NCBI RefSeq assembly: GCF_900116135.1
Contig: NZ_FOZX01000001.1
Span: 682,001 to 746,000 of the forward strand
Direction: 5' to 3'
DNA from: Saccharopolyspora flava
Lineage (GTDB): Bacteria; Actinomycetota; Actinomycetes; Mycobacteriales; Pseudonocardiaceae
Length of the DNA stretch: 64,000 nt
Part shown: positions 20,229-29,400 of the stretch, piece by piece
How positions within the stretch are numbered: position 1 is the first letter of the stretch
How the letters are laid out: each line of letters begins with the position of its first letter
Position numbers and translations under genes: made by a program
Notes under the pieces: generated by a model
Databases searched by the model: none
What the model was told of the DNA's origin: nothing
The model's input: only the letters and a program-made list of their open reading frames with translations

Positions 20229-21053
20229 TCAGGCGGCGAGGGCTTCGGCGGGTTCAGTGTGGGTGCGGCGTGCGCCGGTGGCACCCGTGATCGCGTCCTG
20301 GGCCTGCCGGGCGAGGACCTTGCGGTCGGTGCCGGTGAGTTCCGGCAGGACCACGACCTCCACCACCAGGCCGCGCATGCGGGCCACTGAGAACACCGAG
20401 TCCGCCAAGCTCGTGTCGCCCAGGAACGCCGCGCCGGTCGTCAACTTCCCGCGACCGTCGCGGAAGCGGACCGCGACCGGCTGCATCCGGGCCCCCGCGT
20501 CCAGGGCCGCCTGGAACACGGCCGGACGGAACTTGCCGCTCGCCGAACCGCACCACGTGGTGCCTTCGGGGAACGTTCCGATCACCGACCCCGCCCGCAG
20601 CTCATCGGCGATGGTGGCCACCGCGCCCGGCAAGGCCGACAACCGATCGCGGTCGATGTAGACGGTCCCGACCCGGCCCGCCAGCGAGCCCAGCACCGGC
20701 CAGGAGCGGACCTCGACCTTGGCCAGCATCTTCATCGGGGTGAGCACCTGCAGCGCCACGACGTCCAGCCACGAGACGTGGTTGCACACGACGAGCCCGC
20801 CACCGGGCTTCAACGTGCCGTCGACCTCCAGGCGGATGCCCAGCCCACGCAACAACATCCGGAACCACTTGGGCACCGCCCGCTGCCGCAGCGAGGACGG
20901 CAGCGCCAGCACCATCGCGCTGCCGATCAGCAGCAGCCCGACGGTGATCCCGATGCGCAAGGCCAGCCGCAGCCGGCCGACCTCGGTGCCGGGGTCACGC
21001 GGCGGGAGGCACTCCGGCCCGCACGGCGACTCCGGCATCCACGAGTGGTTCAT
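20229..21053 (-). CDS. lysophospholipid acyltransferase (PlsC-like)
   Basis: A 274-residue membrane-bound 1-acylglycerol-phosphate acyltransferase-like protein. One membrane segment lies at about residues 30-50 (IGITVGLLLIGSAMVLAL); the catalytic NHVSWLD (H92, D97) and the glycerophosphate-binding FPEGT (161-165) follow at proper spacing. The ATG chosen overlaps the stop of the upstream gene (ATGA); a longer open frame upstream lacks support. M. tuberculosis has the same pair (Rv3026c after Rv3027c). It likely makes phosphatidate or acylates a lipid produced with the upstream N-acyltransferase-like protein, as in ornithine-lipid OlsB-OlsA pairs. Confidence 0.88.
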   Translation of the reverse strand: MNHSWMPESPCGPECLPPRDPGTEVGRLRLALRIGITVGLLLIGSAMVLALPSSLRQRAVPKWFRMLLRGLGIRLEVDGTLKPGGGLVVCNHVSWLDVVALQVLTPMKMLAKVEVRSWPVLGSLAGRVGTVYIDRDRLSALPGAVATIADELRAGSVIGTFPEGTTWCGSASGKFRPAVFQAALDAGARMQPVAVRFRDGRGKLTTGAAFLGDTSLADSVFSVARMRGLVVEVVVLPELTGTDRKVLARQAQDAITGATGARRTHTEPAEALAA

Positions 21054-21814
21054 GCCGCCTCTCCGAGGAAGAACCGCATGTATCTCTGATCGGCGCGTTC
21101 GAGGTCGACCAGCACGAAGAAGTCCGCCACCCCGAAGTCCGGGTCGTGCGCGGGCCGGCCGCACACCTCCGCACCCAAGCGCAGGTAGCCGCGCAGCAGC
21201 GGCGGGATCGTGGAGCGCTCGTCGCGCTCACCCGGCTCCCACGGCTGGTGCGGGTGCACGCGCCGCTCCTCGGGCGCGTAGTGCTTCTGCGACACCGTCC
21301 GCCACACGTGCGCCGCCTGCACACCACCATCGTCCAGCGGCACCGAGGCGCAGCCGGCGAGCATGGTGTGCCCGTGCAGCAGCATGTAGCGGGCGATTCC
21401 CGTCCACACCAGACTCACCACGGCACCGTTGCGGTGATCCGGGTGCACGCACGAGCGGCCCGTCTCCACCAGGGAGGGGCGCAGCGGGTCGAGGGCGGAG
21501 AGGTCGAATTCGGTTTCCGAGTAGAGCATTCCGGCGGAGGCGGCGCGGTCGGGCGGCAGCATCCGGTAGGTGCCGACCACCTCGCCGCTGCGGTCCTCCC
21601 GCACGATCAGGTGGTCGCAGTGGTCGTCGAAGGAGTCCTGGTCGACGCCGAGCTCCCCGCCCTTGACCGTGGCGCCCATCTCCTCCGCGAACACCCGGTG
21701 GCGCAGGCGTTGTGCGGCGTGGACCTCATCGGCGTCACGAGCGACGAGAAGCGAGTAGTGGGCGTCGGCCGCCGCGTTCGGTGCGGCGCTGGCCAGCAGC
21801 TGCGTCTCGGACAT
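21050..21814 (-). CDS. OlsB-like N-acyltransferase (GNAT fold)
   Basis: A 254-residue protein from the ATG giving MSETQLLASAA. It has the features of the ornithine-acyl-ACP N-acyltransferase/hemolysin-like family: HYSLLVARDADEVHAAQRLR, HRVFAEEMG, a DDHCDHLIVRE strand, GTYRMLPPDRA and ELGRSCV-like ETGRSCVHPDHRNG. In families studied, OlsB joins a 3-hydroxy fatty acid to ornithine and an OlsA-type PlsC then adds a second chain; here the PlsC-like gene overlaps its end by four bases. That the product is an ornithine lipid is an inference, since the same pair is kept in mycobacteria where its product is not settled. Confidence 0.82.
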   Translation of the reverse strand: MSETQLLASAAPNAAADAHYSLLVARDADEVHAAQRLRHRVFAEEMGATVKGGELGVDQDSFDDHCDHLIVREDRSGEVVGTYRMLPPDRAASAGMLYSETEFDLSALDPLRPSLVETGRSCVHPDHRNGAVVSLVWTGIARYMLLHGHTMLAGCASVPLDDGGVQAAHVWRTVSQKHYAPEERRVHPHQPWEPGERDERSTIPPLLRGYLRLGAEVCGRPAHDPDFGVADFFVLVDLERADQRYMRFFLGEAA

Positions 21815-22007
21815 GTCCCAGGTGTATCGCCGCGCGCCGAACGCCCAACACACCAGCGGATGACACGGAGCCGGAACTTTCGGTGAATGCCAGGTGCGTG
21901 CTAGCCCATCCGGCCCCCCGATGCCGCCCATCCCAGCACGTCAGAAGGGATGGGCTGCCCTTCCACCACTTCCAGGTGGGCCGGTCTGCGACGAAGCGCG
22001 CAGCCAG

Positions 22008-22292
22008 TCACGCATCCCGGTCACCCCGCCGGTCAGCGTGGTCTTCTCGCCGTTCGTAGTACAGCAACGGCGCCTGGCTGAGGAAGGCCAGGGCGAAGGC
22101 GGTGAGCAAGGCCCAAGTGGGTGCCGAGAGCACCGCGAGCACGAAGGCGAGGGCGGCGAAGAGCCCGATGGCGATCAACCAGCGGCGTCGGGGTTTGGAC
22201 CAGCGTTGCCATTCCGCATGGGTCGTGGGCATCCGGAATCCGGCTTCGCTGGAGGGGATTTTCCGGATCCATCGGGTGAGCCGGTTGCTCAT
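22008..22292 (-). CDS. small membrane protein, 94 aa
   Basis: From ATG (MSNRLTRWIRKIPSSEAGF). After a basic, tryptophan-rich cytoplasmic part, two hydrophobic helices occur at about residues 38-56 (WLIAIGLFAALAFVLAVLSA) and 58-76 (WALLTAFALAFLSQAPLLYY), then a charged tail. I do not recognise the family. The ATG overlaps the TGA of the upstream small membrane protein (ATGA), so the two are made together and may interact. Confidence 0.55.
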   Translation of the reverse strand: MSNRLTRWIRKIPSSEAGFRMPTTHAEWQRWSKPRRRWLIAIGLFAALAFVLAVLSAPTWALLTAFALAFLSQAPLLYYERREDHADRRGDRDA

Positions 22293-22498
22293 CCCCGCCA
22301 CCCCGCTGCCCGGAGCCGGACGTAGCGCACAACGGCCACGACGAAGACACCCAGGCCCGCGACGAGGACTCCCCAGACGAGCAGCGGCGAGATGCCGTTG
22401 ATCGCACCCACCGCGCCCGTGACAACGAACGCAGCGCTGTTGAGCGCAGAGGCCGCGAGCCTTCGCCGCTCAGATCGGAGGTCGGGGTTCCGATTCAC
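22289..22498 (-). CDS. small membrane protein, 69 aa
   Basis: A short protein with a basic N-terminus (MNRNPDLRSERRRL) and two predicted membrane helices (AAFVVTGAVGAINGI and VWGVLVAGLGVFVVAVVRYV). No family recognised. It is translationally coupled with the next small membrane protein. Its start lies 156 bases from the divergent rnhA gene, and two GGGAACCTT repeats fill that gap. Confidence 0.5.
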   Translation of the reverse strand: MNRNPDLRSERRRLAASALNSAAFVVTGAVGAINGISPLLVWGVLVAGLGVFVVAVVRYVRLRAAGWRG

Positions 22499-22540
22499 AG
22501 CGGGAATGGTGGAACAGTTTCGAGATCACCAGCAAGCGAA

Positions 22541-22612
22541 TGAGCACGGGAACCTTCCTGCCACCACACCCCGCAGCAGCGCCGGAGTGAGGAAGGGAAC
22601 CTTCCTCGCACG
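22541..22612. repeat. two direct GGGAACCTT repeats
   Basis: TGAGCACGGGAACCTTCCTG (from 22541) and a second copy GGAAGGGAACCTTCCTCGCA (22591-22610) in the same orientation. They sit in a divergent gap upstream of rnhA, one of the few places in this window where the repeat is not downstream of a stop codon. Confidence 0.8.
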
Positions 22613-22654
22613 GCGCTGCCCGATCACCCCGGGGACGGCGGCTAGATTCAGCGC

Positions 22655-23101
22655 ATGCAGACCGAGCGCGTCGAACTCTTCACCGATGGCGCATGCAGCG
22701 GGAACCCCGGCCCGGGCGGCTGGGGCGTGGTGCTGCGCTATGGCGATCACGAGCGGGAGCTCTACGGGAAAGACCCGACCACGACCAACAACAAGATGGA
22801 GCTGATGGCCGTGATCGAGGGGCTGGCCGCCCTCACCCGGCCGATCCCGGTGGTGCGCGTCTACACCGACAGCACCTACGTGCTCAAGGGCATCACGGAG
22901 TGGATGCGCGGCTGGAAGCGCAACGGCTGGATGACGTCGGCCAAGAAGCCGGTCAAGAACGCCGACCTGTGGCAGCGGCTGGACGCGGAGTGCTCCCGTC
23001 ACGGCGAGGTCCAGTGGGAGTGGGTGAAGGGCCACGCCGGTCACCCGGAGAACGAACGCGCCGACAAGCTCGCCTGCCAGGGGCGCGACGAGGCGCGCTG
23101 A
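22655..23101 (+). CDS. rnhA: ribonuclease HI
   Basis: Cuts the RNA strand of RNA-DNA hybrids. The 148-residue protein has the full set of metal-binding carboxylates: Asp11 in [15 protein letters not shown], Glu49 in [12 protein letters not shown], Asp72 in [12 protein letters not shown] and Asp137 in NERADKLA, with the handle region ([10 protein letters not shown]) of the E. coli type. Single-domain length; no N-terminal hybrid-binding domain and no C-terminal phosphatase domain as in mycobacterial Rv2228c. Convergent with etfA across a strong shared terminator. Confidence 0.95.
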   Translation: MQTERVELFTDGACSGNPGPGGWGVVLRYGDHERELYGKDPTTTNNKMELMAVIEGLAALTRPIPVVRVYTDSTYVLKGITEWMRGWKRNGWMTSAKKPVKNADLWQRLDAECSRHGEVQWEWVKGHAGHPENERADKLACQGRDEAR

Positions 23102-23104
23102 ACG

Positions 23105-23143
23105 GAGAACGGGCCGCGCTCCGGTGGAGCGCGGCCCGTTCTC
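23105..23143. terminator. bidirectional terminator between rnhA and etfA
   Basis: A perfect 18-bp stem (GAGAACGGGCCGCGCTCC and its complement) with a three-base GGT loop, starting three bases past the rnhA stop. It has no long T-run, as is usual in high-GC actinobacteria. Both genes end toward it. Confidence 0.85.
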
Positions 23144-23158
23144 GTTGCGTGAAGGGGC

Positions 23159-24109
23159 TTAGCCCTTGCGCTTGGTGACCTCGTCGGTCAGCTGCGGGGC
23201 GACCTTGAACAGGTCGCCCACGACGCCGTAGTCGGCGATCTCGAAGATCGGCGCCTCCGGGTCCTTGTTCACCGCGACGATCGTCTTCGACGTCTGCATG
23301 CCCGCCCGGTGCTGGATCGCGCCGGAGATGCCCAGCGCGATGTAGAGCTGCGGCGAGACGGTCTTACCGGTCTGACCGACCTGGAACTGGTGCGGGTAAT
23401 AGCCGGAGTCGACCGCGGCACGCGAGGCACCCACGGCGGCACCGAGGGTGTCGGCGAGCTTCTCCACGACCTCGAACTGCTCGGCCGAACCGACACCCCG
23501 ACCACCGGAGACCACGATGCTGGCCTCGGTGAGCTCGGGGCGGTCGCCGGCCTCGGCCGGCTGCCGACCGGTGATCTTGGCGCCGGACGAGGCCGGAACC
23601 TCGACCTGCTCGACCGCCGCGGCACCCGAAGCCTGCTCGGCCTCGATGGAACCGGGCAGCACGGTGATCACCGGGGTGCCCTTGGTGACCTTCGCCTTGG
23701 CGTCGTAAGTGCCACCGAACAGCGAGTGCGACGCGACGCCCTCACCATCGACGTCCACGACCTCCGACAGCAGACCCGAGTCCAGGCGGATCGCCAGGCG
23801 ACCGGCGATCTCCTTGCCGTCGACCGACGCCGGAACCAGCACCGCCGCCGGGGACGCCGAACCGGCCAGCTTGGCCAGCACGTCGACCTGCGGGGTCACC
23901 AGGAACTCGGCGGCCTCGGCGGACTCGGCCGCGTAGACCTTCGCCGCGCCGTAACCGGCCAGGGCCTCGGACAGCTTGCCCGCGGTGCCCGGCTCGCCGA
24001 CCACGACGGCCGACGGCTCGCCGATGCGGCGCGCCGCGGTCAGCAGCTCGTACGTGACCTTCTTGACCTCGCCGTCCACGTGATCGACGAGGACCAGAAC
24101 CTCAGCCAT
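23159..24109 (-). CDS. etfA: electron transfer flavoprotein alpha subunit
   Basis: Takes electrons from acyl-CoA dehydrogenases to the quinone pool through ETF:quinone oxidoreductase, together with EtfB. The 316-residue protein has the N-terminal nucleotide-like domain ([18 protein letters not shown]) and the C-terminal FAD domain with [44 protein letters not shown] and the [19 protein letters not shown] loop. It follows etfB by 30 bases, the mycobacterial fixA-fixB order. Confidence 0.97.
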   Translation of the reverse strand: MAEVLVLVDHVDGEVKKVTYELLTAARRIGEPSAVVVGEPGTAGKLSEALAGYGAAKVYAAESAEAAEFLVTPQVDVLAKLAGSASPAAVLVPASVDGKEIAGRLAIRLDSGLLSEVVDVDGEGVASHSLFGGTYDAKAKVTKGTPVITVLPGSIEAEQASGAAAVEQVEVPASSGAKITGRQPAEAGDRPELTEASIVVSGGRGVGSAEQFEVVEKLADTLGAAVGASRAAVDSGYYPHQFQVGQTGKTVSPQLYIALGISGAIQHRAGMQTSKTIVAVNKDPEAPIFEIADYGVVGDLFKVAPQLTDEVTKRKG

Positions 24110-24139
24110 GAATTTGCCTCCTCGAAAACCGTGAACGAC

Positions 24140-24922
24140 TCAGAGCAGCTTCTCGCCGGCCAGGAACTCGGCGACCTGAACGCCGCCTTCGCCCTCGTCG
24201 GTGACCTTCACACCGCCGGACTTCGGCGGCTTCGGAGCGGACTCGACGACCTGGGAGCCGGCGGCGGCCAGGCCCACCTCGGAGGCGTCGATCCCCGCGT
24301 CGGTCAGCGACAGCGCGCTCACCGGCTTCTTCTTCGCGGCCATGATGCCCTTGAACGACGGGTACCGCGGCTCGTTGATCTTCTCCGTCACGCTCACGAC
24401 GGCCGGCAGACCCGACTCGACAGTCAGGATGCCCGCGTCGGTCTCGCGCTCGACCTTCACCGACGAACCGTCGGTCTCGACCTTGCGCGCGAAGGTCAGC
24501 TGCGGCCAGCCGAGCACCTCGGCGACCATGGCCGGCACCGCACCGGAGCGACCGTCGGTCGCCTCGTTGCCTGCGATGACCAGCTCGACACCCTCAACGG
24601 TGCCGATGACCTTCGCCAGCGCCTTGGCGGTGGCGGGGGCGTCGGTGCCGTGCAGCGCCTCGTCGGCGAGGTGCACCGCCTTGTCCGCGCCCATCGACAG
24701 CGCCTTGCGGATGGCATCCGTGGCGCGATCCGGGCCCATGCACACGACGGTCACTTCGCCGCCCTGAGCCTCCTTGATCAACAGCGCCTCCTCCACGGCG
24801 CGCTCGTTGATCTCATCCAACACGGCATCCGCCGACTCGCGGTCCAACGTGTGATCCGCAGCAGACAGCTTCCGTTCGGAATACGTGTCGGGCACCTGCT
24901 TAACCAGGACGACGATGTTCAT
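24140..24922 (-). CDS. etfB: electron transfer flavoprotein beta subunit
   Basis: The 260-residue AMP-binding partner of EtfA. It begins MNIVVLVKQVPDTYSERKL, contains the anchor AVEEALLIKE, the GPDRATDAIRKALSMGADKA helix and the recognition-loop region LTFARKVE ... GLPAVVSVTEKINEPRYPS. First gene of the pair; a 294-bp divergent gap separates it from the DegV gene. It serves the several beta-oxidation genes in this window (acyl-CoA synthetase, enoyl-CoA hydratase, thiolase), as well as others elsewhere. Confidence 0.97.
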   Translation of the reverse strand: MNIVVLVKQVPDTYSERKLSAADHTLDRESADAVLDEINERAVEEALLIKEAQGGEVTVVCMGPDRATDAIRKALSMGADKAVHLADEALHGTDAPATAKALAKVIGTVEGVELVIAGNEATDGRSGAVPAMVAEVLGWPQLTFARKVETDGSSVKVERETDAGILTVESGLPAVVSVTEKINEPRYPSFKGIMAAKKKPVSALSLTDAGIDASEVGLAAAGSQVVESAPKPPKSGGVKVTDEGEGGVQVAEFLAGEKLL

Positions 24923-25216
24923 GGGCCCTCTTCGACCTCCTGCGGACTCAACTGACGCTCGCTGGTCCTCCAGCGGCTCTGCTTGTGGACCCGGCGCGTT
25001 CCGTCCGGGTTAGGTTGACCTTGCCATGCCCTCAGCGGGAAAGCACAGTGATGCCAACCACCGAGGATGTTACTTGCCAGTAGCCCGGGTGCAACCAGGT
25101 CCCACCCGTGACAGTACTCACCCTCGCCCGGCGAAGATGATCGCCCTTCGCAAAAGTGGGAACGGGTCATCCGGAAAGTATGTGAACGAACCTTACGTAT
25201 TAGTAGCCTTGCCGCC

Positions 25217-26065
25217 ATGAGAAGACGCGTCGCCATCGTGACCGATTCGACGGCTTCCGTTCCGCTCGACGTGGCCGACCGGCTGGGAATCTCCATCGTG
25301 CAGTTGGAGCTGACGGTCGGTGCTGAACAGAACGACGAGCGACGGGTGCTGCACCCCCAGATGGCCGAGGCAATGCGAAACAACGTCCCGGTCGCCACCA
25401 ACCCTCCCCCTCCTCCCGCCTTCTACTGGAATTACGCCGATGCCGCGGCATCGGGGGTCGAAGCGATCATTTCGATCCACATTTCCGAAGGAATGTCCCA
25501 AACCTGCCAAGCCGCCCGGATCGCCGCGGCCGAGATCGGCGTGCCGGTCTACGTCGTGGACGCGCGGCTGACCGGACTCAGCCTCGGATTCCCGGTGATC
25601 GCCGCGGCCGAGGCCGCCGCCGCGGGCGCCACGCCGCACGGCGTGATGAACGTCCTGGAGCACCGGCTGCGCAGCACCACCCAGCTGCTCTACGTCGACA
25701 CCCTCGAATACCTGCAGCGCAGCGGCCGGATCGGCCGAGCGCAGGCGTGGGTCGGTCAAGCGCTGTCGATCAAACCGGTGCTGATCATGAAGGACGGCGT
25801 CATCGACCAGCTCGCCAAGGGCATCGGCGAGGAGCGCGCGCTGCGCAAGGCCATCGCGACCGCCGTGGAGCGCGCCGGCCGGGGCCCGGTCGACGTGGGC
25901 GTGGAGCACTTCGAGGCCGCCGACCGCGCCAAGGAGGTCCTCGACGCGCTGTGCTCGCAGCTGCCGCAGGTGCGCAGGGTCACGCTGGAGGAGACCAGCG
26001 CGATCATCGGGGCCCACACGGGACCCGGAGCGCTCGGCATCGCGGTCTCGCCCGCAGGCCCCTGA
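25217..26065 (+). CDS. DegV family fatty-acid-binding protein
   Basis: A 282-residue DegV-fold protein. N-terminal VAIVTDSTASVP is the conserved strand with the fatty-acid carboxylate-binding Ser/Thr; later come ISIHISEGMSQTCQAARIAA, DTLEYLQRSGRIG and LSIKPVLIMKDG, all typical. DegV/FakB proteins hold a fatty acid for a kinase (FakA) in Gram-positive bacteria. No FakA is seen nearby, so partner and role here are open. An odd proline run (NPPPPPAFY) replaces the usual TSQP-x3 turn. Upstream, AT-richer sequence probably holds its promoter. Confidence 0.9.
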   Translation: MRRRVAIVTDSTASVPLDVADRLGISIVQLELTVGAEQNDERRVLHPQMAEAMRNNVPVATNPPPPPAFYWNYADAAASGVEAIISIHISEGMSQTCQAARIAAAEIGVPVYVVDARLTGLSLGFPVIAAAEAAAAGATPHGVMNVLEHRLRSTTQLLYVDTLEYLQRSGRIGRAQAWVGQALSIKPVLIMKDGVIDQLAKGIGEERALRKAIATAVERAGRGPVDVGVEHFEAADRAKEVLDALCSQLPQVRRVTLEETSAIIGAHTGPGALGIAVSPAGP

Positions 26066-26417
26066 GGCGCTCGCCCCGCCGCGAAGTCCGGTGCGGGGAC
26101 CGGACTCGCCCGGCGACGCACGCCACCAACGAAGAGCGAATCCCTTTCACGAGACGACCTTTTCGCTCGCCGTCTCGCGGTTTCGCCTGTTTTTTCCTGG
26201 ATCTCCCACCCTTTTGAGTGATGCGAACGCGCGTTCGATCGCGGATACTTCTTGTCACCGGACCCGAAACTTCTCGCACGGGACCGAATTCCGCATCAAT
26301 CGCACCGCTTCGGCACTGCTTCGGCACTGCTGTGCCTCTACTGCTGTGCCTCATCTCCGGGGGAGAATCATGCGCACCACGACAATTGTCGGACTGATCC
26401 GATCGAACGCGCCGATC
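26066..26417. other. intergenic region between convergent degV and hrpA
   Basis: 352 bases, lower in GC than its surroundings. Visible: a weak terminator-like stem CGAGACG / CGTCTCG (26150-26177) with a T6 run near 26190; a 14-bp palindrome CGAACGCGCGTTCG (26224-26237); two tandem CTTCGGCACTG copies followed by two CTGCTGTGCCTC copies (about 26311-26352); and ATCTCCGGGGGAGAATC before an ATG at about 26370 that would open a frame running antisense into hrpA. I see no convincing gene. Confidence 0.5.
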
Positions 26418-29400
26418 TCAGTCCTCGATCTTGTCCATCGCGCGGTGCACGCGCTTGACCGATACGGGTCGCGGCGTTCCCAGCGACTGCGCGAACAAGC
26501 TCACCCGCAACTCCTCGATCATCCACCCCACGTCGAGCAGAGCCTCGCTGGGCGAACGCCCCTGCGGCACCCGGGACAGCAGATCCCGATAGCGCTGCCG
26601 GACCTCGTCCACCTGATACATCCACTCCCGGTCGCGCTGCGGCTGGTGCTGCGCCTTGTCGAGCCGCTGCTCGATCGCGCGCAGGTAGCGGACCAGGTCG
26701 CGGAGCCGGTCGAAGCCGGTCTCGGTGACGAAACCGGGGTGCAGCAAGCCGTCCAGCTGCTCCCGGATGTCGGCCAGCGACTCCGCCGACACGCCCTTGG
26801 GGCGGTCGGCGAGCACCGCTTCGACGTGCTGCGCGGCCACCAGAACGCGCTCCACCTGGGCCAGCACGGCCACGGTGTACTCGCCCAGACCGGCCCGGAC
26901 CTTCGCCTCCAGCGAGGAGTAGGCCTCGCCGTCCCACACGGGTCCGCCGTTGTCGAGCATCAGCTTGTCCACGGCGCAGCGCACGCAGTCGTCGAGGATC
27001 GACGCGAGATCGCCGTGCCGGCTCCCGCCGAGCACCAGGCGGCTGGTCGCGCTCATGCCGCGCTGGATCGACTTGGCCGGCGAGGGCACGTTGAGCAGCA
27101 GCAACCGGCGCGTGCCGTTCCACAGCGCGCGCCGCTGCTCGCGTTCGGTGTCGAACATGCGCACCGCGACGGTCTCGCCCTCGTCCACCAGAGCCGGGAA
27201 GGCCTTCACCGCGTGCCCGGAACGCTGCTGGGAGAACGTGCGCGGCAGCTCGCCGAAGCTCCAGGAGCGCAGGCCGCTCTGCTCGACGTCGTCGGCCGCG
27301 GCCGAGATCTCCTCGCGCACCTTGGGTTTGAGCCGCAGCTTGAGCTCGTCGAGGTCCTTGGACTCGGCCAGCTTGCGGCCGCGGCGGCCCACCACGCGGA
27401 AGGTCATCTTCAGGTGGTCGGGCACCTTGTCCGGGTCCCACTCCGAGCTCAGCACCTCGACGCCGGTGAGCTGGCGGAGGCTGCGCTGCAGGGTTTCCAG
27501 CAGCGGCCCGTCGTCCGGGCCGACGCGGGAGAGCACGGCCTTGGCGAAGTCCGGCGCGGGCACGAAGTTGCGCCGGGTCTGCTTCGGCAGCGACTTGAGC
27601 AGCGTGGTCACCAGCTCTTCCCGCAGGCCGGGGATCTGCCAGTCGAAGCCCTCGGGGTCGATCTGGTTGAGCACCTGCAGCGGGATGTGCGCGGTGACGC
27701 CGTCGGCGTCGGCGCCCGGCTCGAACTGGTAGGTCAGCTTCAGCCGGTGCTCGCCGTAGATCCAGTGGTCCGGGTAGTCCTGGTCGCTGACCTGCGCCGA
27801 GCGCTCGTTGATCAGCATCGACTTCTCGAAGTTGAGCAGATCGGGCTGCTCGCGGCGGGTCTTCTTCCACCAGGTGTCGAAGTGCCTGCCCGAGACCACG
27901 TCCGCGCCGATGCGCTGGTCGTAGAAGTCGAACAGCGTCTCGTCGTCGACGAGGATGTCGCGGCGGCGGGCGCGTTCCTCGAGGCCCTCGACCTCGTCGA
28001 GCAGCGCGCGGTTCTGGTGGAAGAACTCGTGCCGCGTGTCCCAATCGCCCTCGACGAGGGCGTGCCGGATGAACAGCTCGCGGCTGACCTCGGGATCGAT
28101 GCGCCCGTAGTTGACCTTGCGGTCGACCACCAGCGGAACGCCGTAGAGCGTGACCCGCTCGGTGGCAACCACGGCCGCCCGGTCCTTCTCCCAGTGCGGT
28201 TCGCTGTAGTTGCGCTTGACCAGGTGCTGCGCGAGCCGCTCGATCCACTCCGGCTCCACGCGGGCCGCGATCCGAGCCCACAGGCGGGAGGTTTCGACGA
28301 GCTCGGCCGCCATCACCCACCGCGGCGGCTTCTTGAACAACGACGACCCGGGGAACACCGCGAACCGCGCGTTGCGGGCCCCCTGGTACTCGTTGGCGCC
28401 GCGCCCGGGCGGGCCGGAACGCTGTCCGCCGTTGCGCTTCTCGACGTCCTTGAGCCCGATGTGCGAGAGCAGCCCGGCCAGCAGCGACTGGTGGATGCGG
28501 GTGGCGTCGGCCGGCTGATCGGCCAGCGTCATGCCCATCGACTTGACCATCTGGCGCAACTGGCCGAACAGGTCCTGCCACTCGCGCACCCGAAGGTAGT
28601 TGAGGAACTCGTTGCGGCAGAGCTTGCGGAACTGGTTGGAGGACAACTCCTTCTGCTGGGTCCGCAGGTACTCCCACATCCGCAGGAAGGAGAGGAAATC
28701 GGACTCGGCGTCCTTGTCGACGAAGCGCGCGTGCTTCTGGTCGGCGGCCTGCTGGTGCTCGGCCGGGCGTTCCCGCGGGTCCTGGATGGACAGCGCGGCC
28801 ACGATCACCAGCACCTCGCGCAGGCACCCGTTGCGCTCGGCTTCCAGCACCATCCGCGCCAAGCGCGGGTCGATGGGCAGCTGGGCGAGGCTGCGGCCGA
28901 TGCGGGTGAGCTTGCGGTCGCCCGCGGACTTGACGTTCTCCAGCGCGCCGAGCTCGTGCAGCAGGGCGACGCCGTCGGTGATCTGCCTGCGGTCCGGTGG
29001 TTCCAGGAACGGGAAGGACTCGATCTCGCCCAGCCCCAGCGACGTCATCTGCAGGATGACCGAGGCCAGGTGGGTGCGCAGGATCTCCGGGTCGGTGAAC
29101 TCCGGCCGGGCCTCGAAGTCCTCCTCGGAGTACAGCCGGATGCAGATGCCCTCGGAGACGCGGCCGCAGCGGCCCTTGCGCTGGTTGGCCGAGGCCTGCG
29201 AGATCGGTTCGATCGGCAGCCGCTGCACCTTGGTGCGGAAGCTGTAGCGGGAGATGCGCGCCGTGCCGGGGTCGATGACGTACTTGATGCCCGGCACGGT
29301 CAGGGAGGTCTCGGCGACGTTGGTCGACAGCACGATCCGGCGGCCGGTGTGGCGCTGGAACACCCGGTGCTGCTCGGCGGCGCTCAACCGCGCGAACAGC

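Noticed and set aside
20229..21164. Longer N-terminus for the PlsC-like protein
   Set aside because: The extra 37 codons are Arg/Gly-rich and overlap the upstream gene in another frame; the ATGA overlap start fits better.
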